Below are positions 44,183 through 53,194 of a stretch of DNA of 64,000 nt, piece by piece. The position numbers and the translations under genes are program-made. Origin of the DNA: Streptomyces sp. LHD-70 (GTDB lineage: Bacteria > Actinomycetota > Actinomycetes > Streptomycetales > Streptomycetaceae); NCBI RefSeq assembly GCF_031157275.1, contig NZ_JAVIFW010000003.1, positions 460,813 to 524,812 on the forward strand. The letters run 5' to 3'. How positions within the stretch are numbered: position 1 is the first letter of the stretch; each line of letters starts with the position of its first letter. The notes beneath the pieces were generated by a model that was given only the letters and a program-made list of their open reading frames with translations, was not told the DNA's origin and searched no databases.

Positions 44183-45333
44183 GCGGGCTTCCTCTGCTCC
44201 CAGCCGTCCGCCCACAGGTCGAAACGCGCCTGCTGCTGCGGGAACTCGGCCGCCGCGTCGACGTCGAACTCCACGCCCAGACCCGGCGCGTGCGAGACCT
44301 CGAAGCAGCCCGTCTCCGGGTCGACCGCGGGAGCCCCGCGCACCACCTTCTTGATCTCCGCGTCCGCGAAGTCGTTGAAGTGCTCCAGGATCTTGAAGTT
44401 CGGCGTGCAGGCGGCGAGTTGGAGCGAGGCCGCGGTGAGCACCGAGCCGCCCACGTTGTGCGGGGCCACCAGCACGTAGTGCGTCTCGGCGGTCGCGGCG
44501 AGCTTGCGGGTCTCCAGAATGCCGCCGATGTGCCCGAGGTCCGGCTGGATGACGTCCGCCGACTGGTCCTCGAACAGCTCGCGGAACTCGATCCGGTCGT
44601 GGATGCGCTCACCCGTCGCCACCGGCAGGTCGACCCGCTCGGCGACCTTCTTCAGCGCCTTGAGGTTCTCCGGCGGCACCGGCTCCTCCAGCCACGCCGG
44701 GTCGAAGGGCGCGAGCTCGCGGGCGAGGCGGATCGCCGTGGCGGGGGAGAACCGGCCGTGCATCTCCAGCATCAGCTCGGTGTCGGGGCCGATCGCGTCC
44801 CGTACGGCCTCGATCAGCGAGACCGCGTACCGGGACCGCTCGGCGTCCAGCTCGAAGTGGCCGGTCCCGAACGGGTCGATCTTCAGGGCCCGGTAGCCGC
44901 GCGCGACGACCTCCTGCGCGGCCTTGTGGTACGCCTCCGGCGTGCGCTCCGTCGTGTACCAGCCGTTGGCGTACGCCTTGACGCGGTCGGTGACCTTGCC
45001 GCCGAGGAGCTGCCAGACCGGTACGCCCAGGGCCTTTCCCTTGATGTCCCAGCAGGCCATTTCGATCACCGCGATGCCGGACATCACGATCTCGCCGGCC
45101 CGCCCGTAGTCGCCGTACTTCATGCGGCGGACCAGGTCCTCGACCGCGAACGGGTCGGAGCCCGCGACGTGGTTGGCCTCGGCCTCCCGGAGGTAGCCGA
45201 TCAGGGCGTCGGTGTGGCCGAGCATGCGGGCCTCGCCGACGCCCGTCAGACCCTCGTCGGTGTGCACGAGCACATACGTCAGATTGCGCCAGGGGGTTCC
45301 CACGACATGAGTGCTGATTCCGGTGATGCGCAA
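44179..45333 (-). CDS. Mandelate racemase-family acid-sugar dehydratase
   Basis: 384 residues. TTG 45333 is chosen since GAGAGG lies 9-10 nt upstream and the family starts MRITGI. Enolase-superfamily features: RALKIDPFG catalytic Lys region, LMLEMHGRFSP, WLEEPVPPENL (metal Glu), GERIHDRIEF, and VIQPDLGHIGGI, APHNVGGSVLT with the C-terminal His. The EMHGR spacing is that of galactonate/arabinonate-type dehydratases. It converts an aldonate to its 2-keto-3-deoxy form. First gene of a six-gene operon. Confidence 0.87.
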   Translation of the reverse strand: MRITGISTHVVGTPWRNLTYVLVHTDEGLTGVGEARMLGHTDALIGYLREAEANHVAGSDPFAVEDLVRRMKYGDYGRAGEIVMSGIAVIEMACWDIKGKALGVPVWQLLGGKVTDRVKAYANGWYTTERTPEAYHKAAQEVVARGYRALKIDPFGTGHFELDAERSRYAVSLIEAVRDAIGPDTELMLEMHGRFSPATAIRLARELAPFDPAWLEEPVPPENLKALKKVAERVDLPVATGERIHDRIEFRELFEDQSADVIQPDLGHIGGILETRKLAATAETHYVLVAPHNVGGSVLTAASLQLAACTPNFKILEHFNDFADAEIKKVVRGAPAVDPETGCFEVSHAPGLGVEFDVDAAAEFPQQQARFDLWADGWEQRKPA

Positions 45334-45504
45334 GGCAAATGACCTCTCGCGTGTTCGGTATATCGTCAGTCGTTCGAGATGGTGGCGTGAACGTAAACAG
45401 CCCCTCCAAGAGGTGTCAATGGGTCGTGCGGCGGGGAATCGGCTTGCGGGTGCGGGGATCGGCTGCGGGCCCATTGCCCGCCGAACTCGCCTGTGCATAG
45501 CCTG

Positions 45505-45541
45505 TGTTCGTGATACCGGCAGCCTGCCGGGGTTTCGAACA
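45505..45541. promoter_or_regulatory. 37-bp operator-like dyad before the IclR gene
   Basis: CCGGCAGCCTGCCGG (45516-45530) is flanked by TGTTCG (45505-45510) and CGAACA (45536-45541), all with the same centre at 45523. It lies 25 nt before the IclR start. A similar GTGTTCGGTA occurs at 45351-45360, just before the divergent dehydratase. Confidence 0.65.
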
Positions 45542-45565
45542 GAACAGAGGGGTGGGTGAGCGGAC

Positions 45566-46339
45566 ATGGGCCGACTCGTTCCGGCGGTGACCCGGGCGCT
45601 GGACATCATGGAACTCTTCCTGGAGGGAGACGGCACCCTCTCGGCACCCGACATCGTGCGAAAACTGGGCCTGCCCCGTACGACGGTGCACGAACTCGTC
45701 ACCACGCTCGCGGCCCGCTCGTATCTCGTCCCCGTGCCCGAGCAGCCCGGCCGCTACCGCCTCGGCGTGCGCAACCACCAGCTCGGCAGCCGGTACGCGG
45801 AGAAGCTCGACCTCGCCGCGGAGGGCCGCCGGGTCGCGCGCGAGGTCGCCGAGACCTGCGACGAGACCGTGCACATCGCGATCCTCGAGGACGTCGACGT
45901 CATCTACATCGCCAAGGTCGACTCCACCCACGCCGTCCGCATGGTCTCCGCCAACGGCCGCCGCCTGCCCGCCCATTGCACCTCCGTCGGCAAGATGCTG
46001 CTCGCCTCGCTGCCCGAGGAGGAGCTCGAGGCCCGCCTGGAGGAGTGCGAGGAACTCGTCGCCCTCACCCCGAACAGCATCACCGGCTTCGCCGCGCTGC
46101 GCGAGGAGCTCGCCACCGCCAGGTCCCTGGGCATAGCCGTCGAGCACCGCGAGGCCAACCCCGACGTCTCCTGCGTGGCCGCGCCCGTACGCGACAGCAC
46201 CGGCGCCGTCGTCGCCGCCCTGTCGATCTCCGTGCCGATGGTGCGCTGGAGCGAGGACCGCGAACGGGAGCTGACCGAACTGGCCGCCAAGGGCGCGGGC
46301 GACCTCTCCGTCAGCCTCGGCCACCGGGGCGCCTGGTGA
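45566..46339 (+). CDS. IclR family transcriptional regulator
   Basis: 257 residues. N-terminal winged helix ALDIMELFLEGDGTLSAPDIVRKLGLPRTTVHELVTTL, seen as SAPDIVRKLGLPRTTVHELV; C-terminal IclR effector domain with ETVHIAILEDVDVIYIAKVDS, LPAHCTSVGKMLLASLP, REEANPDVSCVAAPVRD (written REANPDVSCVAAPV) and VAALSISVPM. Divergent from the acid-sugar operon, overlapping the lactonase by 4 nt. Likely responds to the sugar acid. Confidence 0.92.
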   Translation: MGRLVPAVTRALDIMELFLEGDGTLSAPDIVRKLGLPRTTVHELVTTLAARSYLVPVPEQPGRYRLGVRNHQLGSRYAEKLDLAAEGRRVAREVAETCDETVHIAILEDVDVIYIAKVDSTHAVRMVSANGRRLPAHCTSVGKMLLASLPEEELEARLEECEELVALTPNSITGFAALREELATARSLGIAVEHREANPDVSCVAAPVRDSTGAVVAALSISVPMVRWSEDRERELTELAAKGAGDLSVSLGHRGAW

Positions 46340-47178
46340 GGCCCGAACTCGCGGTCCGTGCCGAGGCCGAGCTCGGCGAGGGCCCCACCTGGGACCCGGC
46401 CGCACAGCGACTGATCTGGGTCGACATCCTCGGCTCCCGCGTCCACACGTACGACCCGGCCACCGGCCGCCGCACCGTCCTCGCCACGGAACAGCACGTC
46501 GGCGCCGCCAAACCCCGCAGGGGCGGCGGCCTGGTGCTCAACCTCCGCGACGGCATCGGCGCCTACGACCCCGACGGCACCTTCTCCTGGCTGCACCGCG
46601 ACCCCGTCCCCGGCCGCCGCGGCAACGACGCCGCCGTCGCCCCCGACGGCGCCCTCTGGGCGGGCACCATGCGGTACGACGAGACCCCCGGCGGCGGCAG
46701 CCTCACCCGCATCGCGCCCGACGGCACCGCGACCGTCCTCCTCGACGACGTGACGGTCAGCAACGGCACCGGCTGGTCCCCCGACGGCACGCTCACCTAC
46801 TACGTCGACAGCCCCACCCGCCGTATCGACGTGCTCCGCGCCGACGGCCAACACGTCCTGGAACGCAGGGAGTTGACGACCGTCGAGCCCGGCGCGGGCT
46901 TCCCCGACGGGCTCACCGTCGACGCCGAGGGCTGCGTCTGGGTGGCCCTCTGGGACGGCGCCCAGATCCGCCGCTACACCCCGGACGGCCGCCTCGACCG
47001 CACCGTCCCGCTCCCCGTCGCCCGCCCCACCGCCTGCGCCTTCGGCGGCTCCGGCCTGCGCGACCTGTACGTCACGACCGCCCGCGTCGGCCTCGACCGC
47101 CCGCACCCGCTCGCCGGATCGGTACTCGTCCTGCCGGACGCGGGCCAGGGCATGGAGAGCCCGGCCTTCGCGGGCTGA
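46336..47178 (+). CDS. SMP-30/gluconolactonase family sugar lactonase
   Basis: 280 residues. GTG 46336 overlaps the IclR stop (GTGA). Six-bladed propeller: ELGEGPTWDPAAQRLIWVDI (metal Glu), RGNDAAVAPDGALWAGTM (Asn/Asp), DDVTVSNGTGWSPDG (metal Asn) and GFPDGLTVDAEGCVWVA (metal Asp). Hydrolyses aldonolactones to aldonic acids, which the neighbouring dehydratase can use. Forms an operon with the IclR gene. Confidence 0.92.
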   Translation: MRPELAVRAEAELGEGPTWDPAAQRLIWVDILGSRVHTYDPATGRRTVLATEQHVGAAKPRRGGGLVLNLRDGIGAYDPDGTFSWLHRDPVPGRRGNDAAVAPDGALWAGTMRYDETPGGGSLTRIAPDGTATVLLDDVTVSNGTGWSPDGTLTYYVDSPTRRIDVLRADGQHVLERRELTTVEPGAGFPDGLTVDAEGCVWVALWDGAQIRRYTPDGRLDRTVPLPVARPTACAFGGSGLRDLYVTTARVGLDRPHPLAGSVLVLPDAGQGMESPAFAG

Positions 47179-47197
47179 CCTCCCGTTCCCCGACGCA

Positions 47198-47244
47198 CGT
47201 ACGCGGCCCGTCCCCGGTGAACCGCACCGGGAACGGGCCGTACG
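47198..47244. terminator. Bidirectional hairpin terminator
   Basis: Imperfect ~20-bp stem with CGTACG outer arms and CCCGGT/ACCGGG at the top, between the convergent lactonase and semialdehyde dehydrogenase genes. Confidence 0.8.
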
Positions 47245-47260
47245 CACCAGGCAGTTGACG

Positions 47261-48871
47261 CTACTCGAGGGTGCCGTCCACCCGACGCGGCACCCCGTAC
47301 GGGTTCGCGTCGAGCAGCGGGGCGGGCAGCAGCGCCTCCGGCACGTCCTGATAGGCGACCGGCCGCAGGAACCGGTCGACGGCCAGCGAGCCGACCGACG
47401 TGGTCCGGCTGTCCGAAGTCGCCGGGAAGGGACCGCCGTGCACCATCGCGTGCCCGACCTCGACGCCCGTCGGCCAGCCGTTGAACAGCACACGGCCCGC
47501 CCGGCGTTCGAGCAGCGGAAGGAGCGCACGCGCGTCGCCCAGATCGGCCCCGGCAGTGTGCACGGTCGCCGTCAACTGCCCGTCGAGGGACCGCAGCACC
47601 TCGGCCACATGCTCCAGATCGCGGCAACGCACCACGAGACCGGCCGAGCCGAACATCTCCCGCCGCAGCTCGGGGTCGGCCCGGAACGTGTCGCCGTCCA
47701 CCGACATCAGCACCGCCTGGCCGGGGCTCGCCGACTCGGCGGCGGCGGCGCCGCGCGCGAGGACCCGTACGCCCGGACGCGCCGCGACCGCCTCGACCTC
47801 GCGGTGGTACGCCTGGGCGATGCCCGGCGTCAGCATCGTCGCGCCGACATGCTCGCCGACCGCCGCCGCTGCCGCCTCCTCGAACGCGTCGAGGTCGTCG
47901 CCCGCCACACCGACGAGAAGGCCCGGGTTGGTGCAGAACTGGCCCGCACCCAGGGTCAGCGACCCCACGAACGCGCCCGCAAGGTCCTTCGCCCGCTCGG
48001 CGAGGGCGCCCGGCATCAGCACCACCGGGTTGATGCTGCTCATCTCCGCGTACACCGGAATCGGCTGCGGCCGCTCCGTCGCCGCGCGCAGCACCGCGAG
48101 TCCCGCCGCCCGCGACCCGGTGAAGCCGACGGCCTGGATGTGCGGATCGGTCACCAACCTCGTGCCCACGACCGGCCCTTCACCGACCAGCAGCGAGAAC
48201 ACCCCGTCCGGCATCCCCGTCTCCACGACGGCCGCCCGCACCGCGCGCGCGGCCAGCTCCGACGTGCCGAGATGCGCGTCGTGCGCCTTCACCACCACCG
48301 GGCAGCCCGCGGCGAGCGCGGCGGCCGTGTCACCGCCGAGCACGGAGAACGCCAGCGGGAAGTTGCTCGCCCCGAAGACCGCCACCGGACCCAGCGGCAC
48401 CCGCCGCTGCCGCAGATCGGGACGCGGCAGCGGAGCACGATCGGGCAGCGCCCGATCGATCCGTACGCCATGCAGCCCGCCGTCCCGCAGCACCTGCGCG
48501 AACAGCCTCAACTGGCCCGTCGTACGGCCCACTTCACCGGTCAGGCGGGCGGTCGGCAGCGCCGTCTCCAGGTGGGCGCGCGCCACCAGGGCCTCGGTCG
48601 CCTCGGTCAGGTGGTCCGCGATCCGCTCCAGGAACCGGGCACGCGCCTCGGGCTCGGTCGCGCGGTACGCGTCGAAGGCACCCTCGGCGAGCCGGCAGGC
48701 CCGCGCCACCTCCTCCTTCCCGGCGCTGCGGTAGGGCGGGTCGAGCTCGGCGCCGGTGCGCGGGTCACGGGAGCGCAGGACGGGGCCCTCGCCGACGACA
48801 CGCTCGGCCCCGAGGAACAGGGCTCCTTCCAACTGCTCGGTGTTGTCCTGCACTTGCGGGGTGGACGTCAC
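47261..48871 (-). CDS. Alpha-ketoglutarate semialdehyde dehydrogenase
   Basis: 536 residues, GTG 48871 with GGAAGG 6 nt upstream. ALDH class: PVAVFGASNFPLAFSVLGGD, CPVVVKAHDAHLGT (cofactor Lys), VGFTGSRAAGLAVL, PVYAEMSSINPVVLMPGAL (Glu), AGQFCTNPGLLV (catalytic Cys), NGWPTGVEVGHAMVHGGPFPATSD. The FTGSRAAG and GGPFPATSDxRTTSVG signatures are those of 2,5-dioxovalerate dehydrogenases. Final step of the aldarate route to alpha-ketoglutarate. Confidence 0.93.
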   Translation of the reverse strand: MTSTPQVQDNTEQLEGALFLGAERVVGEGPVLRSRDPRTGAELDPPYRSAGKEEVARACRLAEGAFDAYRATEPEARARFLERIADHLTEATEALVARAHLETALPTARLTGEVGRTTGQLRLFAQVLRDGGLHGVRIDRALPDRAPLPRPDLRQRRVPLGPVAVFGASNFPLAFSVLGGDTAAALAAGCPVVVKAHDAHLGTSELAARAVRAAVVETGMPDGVFSLLVGEGPVVGTRLVTDPHIQAVGFTGSRAAGLAVLRAATERPQPIPVYAEMSSINPVVLMPGALAERAKDLAGAFVGSLTLGAGQFCTNPGLLVGVAGDDLDAFEEAAAAAVGEHVGATMLTPGIAQAYHREVEAVAARPGVRVLARGAAAAESASPGQAVLMSVDGDTFRADPELRREMFGSAGLVVRCRDLEHVAEVLRSLDGQLTATVHTAGADLGDARALLPLLERRAGRVLFNGWPTGVEVGHAMVHGGPFPATSDSRTTSVGSLAVDRFLRPVAYQDVPEALLPAPLLDANPYGVPRRVDGTLE

Positions 48872-48912
48872 ATCGGTCCTTCCGTACGGGGTGTGCTGTC
48901 TCGGTTCGGTTC

Positions 48913-49848
48913 TTACGCGGCGGCCGAACCGGGCAGCTTCGCGATCAGCGCGCGCAGCTCCTCCTGCTCGGCGGCGGTCAGGTCGGTCAGCGGGGCGCGC
49001 ACCGGACCCGCGGGGTGCCCGACGGCAGTCATCCCGGCCTTGACGATGCTCACCGCGTACCCGGCCTGCCGGTTGCGGATCTCCGTGTACGGCAGCACGA
49101 ACTCGTTCAGATACGTGCGGACCGCGGCGTGATCCCGGCCGCGCACCGCCGTATAGAAGTCCAGGGCGAACTCCGGCAGGAAGTTGAAGATCGCCGACGA
49201 GTAGGTGGTGACGCCGAGTTCGAGGTACGGCAGCGCGTACGTCTCCGCCGTGGGCAGGCCCCCGACGTAACCGAGGCGCTCGCCCAGGTGGGCGTGGATC
49301 CGCGTCATCGCGTCGATGTCGCCGATGCCGTCCTTGTAGCCGATCAGGTTCGGGCACGCCTCGGCGACCCGGGCGAGGGTCTCGGCGCTGTAGACGGCGT
49401 TGGCCCGGCCGTACACGATGACGCCGAGCGAGGTCGACCGGCACACCGCCTCCACGTGCCGGGCGAGCCCCTCCTGCCCGGCCTCCGTGAGATACGGCGG
49501 GAACAGCAGGATGCCGTCCGCCCCGGCCCGCTCGGCGGCCTGCGCGTACGCGATCGCGGTGCGGGTGCCGTACCCGGCGGGCGCGAGGATCGGCGTGCCC
49601 GCCGGGGCGGCGTCCACGGCCGTGGCGACGACGCGCTCGGTCTCCTCGGCGGTCAGCGAGAAGAACTCCCCGGTGCCGCCCGCGGCGAACAGCCCGCCCA
49701 CCTCGTGGCCGGAGAGCCGCTCGATGTGCGCGCGGTACCCGGCCTCGTCGAACTCGGACGCGGCGTCGAAGTGCGTGACGGGGAACGACAGCAGACCGGA
49801 GCCGATGCGCCGGGCGAGCTCTGCCGGGGTGAGCGAGGACGAGGTCAT
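48913..49848 (-). CDS. kdgD: 5-dehydro-4-deoxyglucarate dehydratase
   Basis: 311 residues, ATG 49848 with AGGAG. Decarboxylating dehydratase of the DHDPS superfamily: [33 protein letters not shown] (AxGGTGEFF diagnostic), [29 protein letters not shown] and the Schiff-base Lys in [10 protein letters not shown], then [12 protein letters not shown]. Converts 5-keto-4-deoxyglucarate to alpha-ketoglutarate semialdehyde and CO2. Lies between the dehydrogenase and GalrD genes. Confidence 0.95.
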   Translation of the reverse strand: MTSSSLTPAELARRIGSGLLSFPVTHFDAASEFDEAGYRAHIERLSGHEVGGLFAAGGTGEFFSLTAEETERVVATAVDAAPAGTPILAPAGYGTRTAIAYAQAAERAGADGILLFPPYLTEAGQEGLARHVEAVCRSTSLGVIVYGRANAVYSAETLARVAEACPNLIGYKDGIGDIDAMTRIHAHLGERLGYVGGLPTAETYALPYLELGVTTYSSAIFNFLPEFALDFYTAVRGRDHAAVRTYLNEFVLPYTEIRNRQAGYAVSIVKAGMTAVGHPAGPVRAPLTDLTAAEQEELRALIAKLPGSAAA

Positions 49849-49870
49849 GGTGCTGCTCCTGTGGCGAAAA

Positions 49871-49918
49871 AGGGTTGTCGTGAAGAGGGGCCCGGAGGGT
49901 TGTCGTAAAGAGGGGCCC
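49871..49918. repeat. 25-bp tandem duplication
   Basis: AGGGTTGTCGTGAAGAGG with GGCCC, then a near-identical copy with A for G at one position, period 25 bp, in the kdgD-GalrD gap. Recent duplication within the operon. Confidence 0.85.
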
Positions 49919-49924
49919 CGGCGT

Positions 49925-51097
49925 TCAGGGGCGGGTGCCCGCCACGTGCGTGGCCTGCGTCCAGGCGCGGGCCTGCTCGCTGAGCGTGATGCCGAGACCG
50001 GGCCGCGCGGAGAGGTGCATCCGGCCGTCGCTGATCGCGAGCCGCTCGTTGAACAGCGGCTCCAGCCAGTCGAAGTGCTCCACCCACGGCTCGATCGGGT
50101 AGGCGGCGGCCAGGTGGAGGTGGATCTCCATCGCGAAGTGCGGGGCCAGCTGCAGCTGATGGTGCTCGGCCAGCGCGGCCAGCTTCAGGAACTGGGTGAT
50201 GCCGCCGATGCGCGGCGCGTCCGGCTGGATCACATCGGCGGCGCCCTGCCGGATCAGCTCCCAGTGCTCGGCCACGCTCGCCAGCATCTCCCCGGTCGCC
50301 ACCGGGGTGTCGAGCGAGGCGGCGAGCGCGGCGTGGCCCGGTGCGTCGTACGCGTCGAGGGGCTCCTCGATCCACACCAGGCCGAACTCCTCCAGAGCGC
50401 GGCCCATGCGCTGCGCCGTCGGCCGGTCCCACTGCTGGTTGGCGTCGACCATCAGCGGCACGTCCTCGCCGATGTGCTCGCGCACCGCGGTCAGGCGCCG
50501 CAGGTCCTGCTTGCCGTCCGGATGCCCGACCTTGATCTTGATCCCGCCGATACCGCTGGCCAGCGACGCCGAGGCGTTTTCAAGCACCTGCTCGGTCGGC
50601 GTGTGCAGAAAGCCGCCCGAGGTGTTGTAGCAGCGCACCGAATCGCGGTGCGCGCCCAGGAGTTTCGCCAGCGGCAGCCCCGCCCGCTTGGCCTTGAGGT
50701 CCCACAGCGCCACGTCGTACGCGGCGATCGCCTGCGTCGCCAGACCGCTGCGGCCCACCGAGGCGCCCGCCCAGACGAGCTTCGTCCAGATCCTGCCGAT
50801 GTCGCTGGGGTCCTCGCCGATCAGGTTCCCGGCGATCTCCCTGGCGTGCGCGAACTGGCCGGGACCACCGGCCCGCTTCGCGTAGCTGAAGCCGATCCCC
50901 TGATGGCCCCCGGCCGTCTCCAGCTCCACGAACAGGAACGCGACCTCGGTCATCGGCTTCTGCCTGCCGGTGAGGACCTTCGCGTCGCTGACCGGGGTGG
51001 CGAGCGGCAGCGTGACCGAGGAGAGCCTGATCCACGCGATCGTGTCGAGGGTCGCCTCGCCCGTACGGTGCGCGGCCTTGGCAGTCGTCTGCGTCAT
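49925..51097 (-). CDS. Galactarate/L-talarate dehydratase (enolase superfamily)
   Basis: 390 residues; ATG 51097 (or GTG 51106/51103, same frame). It matches Salmonella-type TalrD/GalrD closely along its length: [73 protein letters not shown] (KxK base), [63 protein letters not shown]. It dehydrates galactarate or L-talarate to 5-keto-4-deoxyglucarate, the kdgD substrate. Confidence 0.95.
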   Translation of the reverse strand: MTQTTAKAAHRTGEATLDTIAWIRLSSVTLPLATPVSDAKVLTGRQKPMTEVAFLFVELETAGGHQGIGFSYAKRAGGPGQFAHAREIAGNLIGEDPSDIGRIWTKLVWAGASVGRSGLATQAIAAYDVALWDLKAKRAGLPLAKLLGAHRDSVRCYNTSGGFLHTPTEQVLENASASLASGIGGIKIKVGHPDGKQDLRRLTAVREHIGEDVPLMVDANQQWDRPTAQRMGRALEEFGLVWIEEPLDAYDAPGHAALAASLDTPVATGEMLASVAEHWELIRQGAADVIQPDAPRIGGITQFLKLAALAEHHQLQLAPHFAMEIHLHLAAAYPIEPWVEHFDWLEPLFNERLAISDGRMHLSARPGLGITLSEQARAWTQATHVAGTRP

Positions 51098-51191
51098 CGT
51101 CACCACTTCGAGTCCCTGTGTGTGCCCGTTGCCTTCCCCCTGAAGCTAAGGTCGACGATTGATCCACGTCCAACATTGTTTTTGGATGGAC

Positions 51192-51210
51192 CCATACCCG
51201 CAGGGTATGG
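51192..51210. promoter_or_regulatory. LysR-type operator (T-N11-A)
   Basis: CCATACCCGCAGGGTATGG, perfect 8-bp arms with a 3-nt centre; T51195-N11-A51207 fits the LysR box. It lies between the divergent GalrD and LysR genes. Confidence 0.8.
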
Positions 51211-51232
51211 AAACCGGAAGGGGGAGGCCCGC

Positions 51233-52108
51233 ATGTTCACGCTCACGCAGCTGGTGAGCTTCGTGGCCGTGGCCGAGGAGCTGCACTTCACGCGGGCCGC
51301 GGAGCGACTGCGCATGACACAGCCGCCGCTGAGCCGCCAGATCCAGCTCCTGGAGCACGAGTTGGGCGTCTCCCTCCTCGACCGCACCAACCGCTCGGTC
51401 CGGCTGACGCCCGCCGGACGGGCCTTCCTCAACGAGGCCCGCCGCATCCTCCGCCAGGCCGACTCCGCCGCGCTCGCCGCCCGCCAGGTCTCCACCGGGG
51501 AGGCCGGGGCGATCGCCATCGGCTTCACCGCGGCCAGCGCGTACCGCACCCTCGGCACCCTCCTCGACGTGGCCCGCTCGGCCACGCCCGGAGCGGAGCT
51601 CGTGCTGCGCGAGATGGTCACCCGCGACCAGCTGGAGGCGATCACCGAGGGCTCCCTCGACCTCGGCATGATCCGCCCGTCCAGTACGGGACCCGACCTG
51701 GACACCCGGCCCGCGATGCGCGAGGGCCTGCTCGCCGCCGTGCCGCGCGAGCATCCGCTGGCCGGGGGGGAGGGGCCGCTGCGGGTCGGGGAGTTCGACG
51801 GGCAGCACGTGCTCATGTACTCGCCGGTCGAGGCCCGCTACTTCCACGAGCTTCTCGTCAGCATCTTCCGCGCGGCCCGCGTCACCCCGGTGTTCACGCA
51901 GTACCTCAGCCAGGTCCACAGCCTCCTCGCCATGGCCAACGCGGGCTGGGGCATCGCCCTCGTACCGGAGGCGGCGGCGCAGATGCGGTTCCCGGGCATC
52001 ACGTTCCGCGAGCTGCAACTGATCGACCCGGAGCCGGTCGAGCTCCATCTCGTCTGGCGCCGGGCCAACGACAACCCGGCGATGCATGCGTTGCTGCGGC
52101 ATCTGTAG
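51233..52108 (+). CDS. LysR family regulator of the galactarate operon
   Basis: 291 residues, ATG 51233 with GGGGGAGG. HTH: LVSFVAVAEELHFTRAAERLRMTQPPLSRQIQLLEHELG, best seen as HFTRAAERLRMTQPPLSRQI; effector domain with IAIGFTAASAYRTLG, LREMVTRDQLEAI and HSLLAMANAGWGIALVPEAA. Divergent from the dehydratase/kdgD/dehydrogenase operon, with a LysR box between, so it probably activates it in the presence of an aldarate. Confidence 0.92.
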   Translation: MFTLTQLVSFVAVAEELHFTRAAERLRMTQPPLSRQIQLLEHELGVSLLDRTNRSVRLTPAGRAFLNEARRILRQADSAALAARQVSTGEAGAIAIGFTAASAYRTLGTLLDVARSATPGAELVLREMVTRDQLEAITEGSLDLGMIRPSSTGPDLDTRPAMREGLLAAVPREHPLAGGEGPLRVGEFDGQHVLMYSPVEARYFHELLVSIFRAARVTPVFTQYLSQVHSLLAMANAGWGIALVPEAAAQMRFPGITFRELQLIDPEPVELHLVWRRANDNPAMHALLRHL

Positions 52109-52120
52109 GGGCTGTTGCTT

Positions 52121-52272
52121 CCCCTCCCCGCCCCTTCCCGAAAAAATCAGCCCCTCCGGCGTTTGAGATGGGGGTCCCCCCTGCTCGAGCGAAGCCGAGA
52201 GCTTGGGGGAGGGGGTCCGGGGGCGGAGCCCCCGCAGCCGACGGCAGTCTTTCGGGAAGGGGCGGGTAGGGG
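52121..52272. repeat. 152-bp inverted-repeat intergenic element
   Basis: Arms CCCCTCCCCGCCCCTTCCCG with GAAA (52121-52143) and complement (52250-52272), 22 of 23 matching. Interior has the Streptomyces-wide TCCGGCGTTTGAGATGG, CTCGAGCGAAGCCGAGAG and GGGGGCGGAGCCCCCG hairpins. Acts probably as a strong terminator downstream of the LysR gene. Confidence 0.8.
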
Positions 52273-52358
52273 AGGAAAACCAGCCCGTCCGGCGCTTGAG
52301 GACGAGCCCGCAGGGCGACTGCGGTGCACCCGGCCGACGGTGCGGGTACGCCCCCGGA

Positions 52359-53135
52359 ATGAACCGTTTCGAAGGACACGCAGCCCTGATCACCGGTGCA
52401 GCCCGCGGCATCGGCGCCGCCACCGCCGCCCGGCTCACCGAGGAAGGCGCCGGTGTGCTCGTCACCGACGTCGACGGCGACGCGGCCGACAAGACAGCGG
52501 CCGCACTGCGCGAACAGGGCGCCGACGCCCGGGCGTTCACCTGCGACGTGGCCTCGCGCAGCGACGTGGAGGCGGCCGTCGCCCAGGCCGTGCGACACTT
52601 CGGCCGACTCGACGTACTGGTCAACAACGCCGCCTCCTGCGCGCTCGACCAGGCCCGCTTCGAGGACGAGCAGGACGAGGTCTGGCAGCGCGACCTCGAC
52701 ATCACGCTCAACGGCGCCTACCGCTGCGCCCGCGCCGCACTGCCCCACCTGGAAGCCTCCGGCCGCGGCGCGATCGTCAGCGTCGGCTCGGTCAACGGCG
52801 AGGTCTCCTTCGGCAACCACGCCTACAGCGCGGCCAAGGCGGGCCTCGCCTCCCTGACCCGTACGCTCGCCGACCACGCGGGACCGCGCGGCGTACGCGT
52901 CAACCTCCTCGCCCCGGGCACCGTGCGCACCACGGCCTGGGAGGGCCGGGAGGACCGGCTCGACGAGGTGCGCCGCCTCTATCCGCTCGGCCGGATCGGC
53001 GAACCCGAGGACATCGCCGCGGCGGTCGCCTTCCTCGCCTCCCGCGACGCCTCCTGGATCACGGGCACGACGCTGCGCGTGGACGGCGGCCTGCTCGGCG
53101 TGAACACGGTGTTCCGCAGCCCACGGGAGGAGTGA
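52359..53135 (+). CDS. SDR family dehydrogenase
   Basis: 258 residues from ATG 52359; the open frame begins earlier, inside the repeat. Rossmann GxxxGxG: ALITGAARGIGAATAARL; VTDVDGD acidic residue points to NAD; CDVAS, LVNNAAS; catalytic Ser in VSVGSVNGEV and HAYSAAKAGLASL (YxxxK). C-terminal FLASRDASWITGTTLRVDGG is classical. A sugar 1-dehydrogenase feeding the lactonase is a fair guess from context; no direct evidence. Confidence 0.88.
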   Translation: MNRFEGHAALITGAARGIGAATAARLTEEGAGVLVTDVDGDAADKTAAALREQGADARAFTCDVASRSDVEAAVAQAVRHFGRLDVLVNNAASCALDQARFEDEQDEVWQRDLDITLNGAYRCARAALPHLEASGRGAIVSVGSVNGEVSFGNHAYSAAKAGLASLTRTLADHAGPRGVRVNLLAPGTVRTTAWEGREDRLDEVRRLYPLGRIGEPEDIAAAVAFLASRDASWITGTTLRVDGGLLGVNTVFRSPREE

Positions 53136-53170
53136 GGCCACGGGAGGAGTGAGCCGACGGGAGGAGTGAG
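53124..53170. repeat. 17-bp tandem repeat including the SDR stop codon
   Basis: CGGGAGGAGTGAG at 53124, 53141 and 53158. The first copy carries the SDR stop TGA. Each also resembles a ribosome site (GGGAGGAG). Confidence 0.85.
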
Positions 53171-53194
53171 GCCGCCTCGGGGGAGCGCGCGGGT

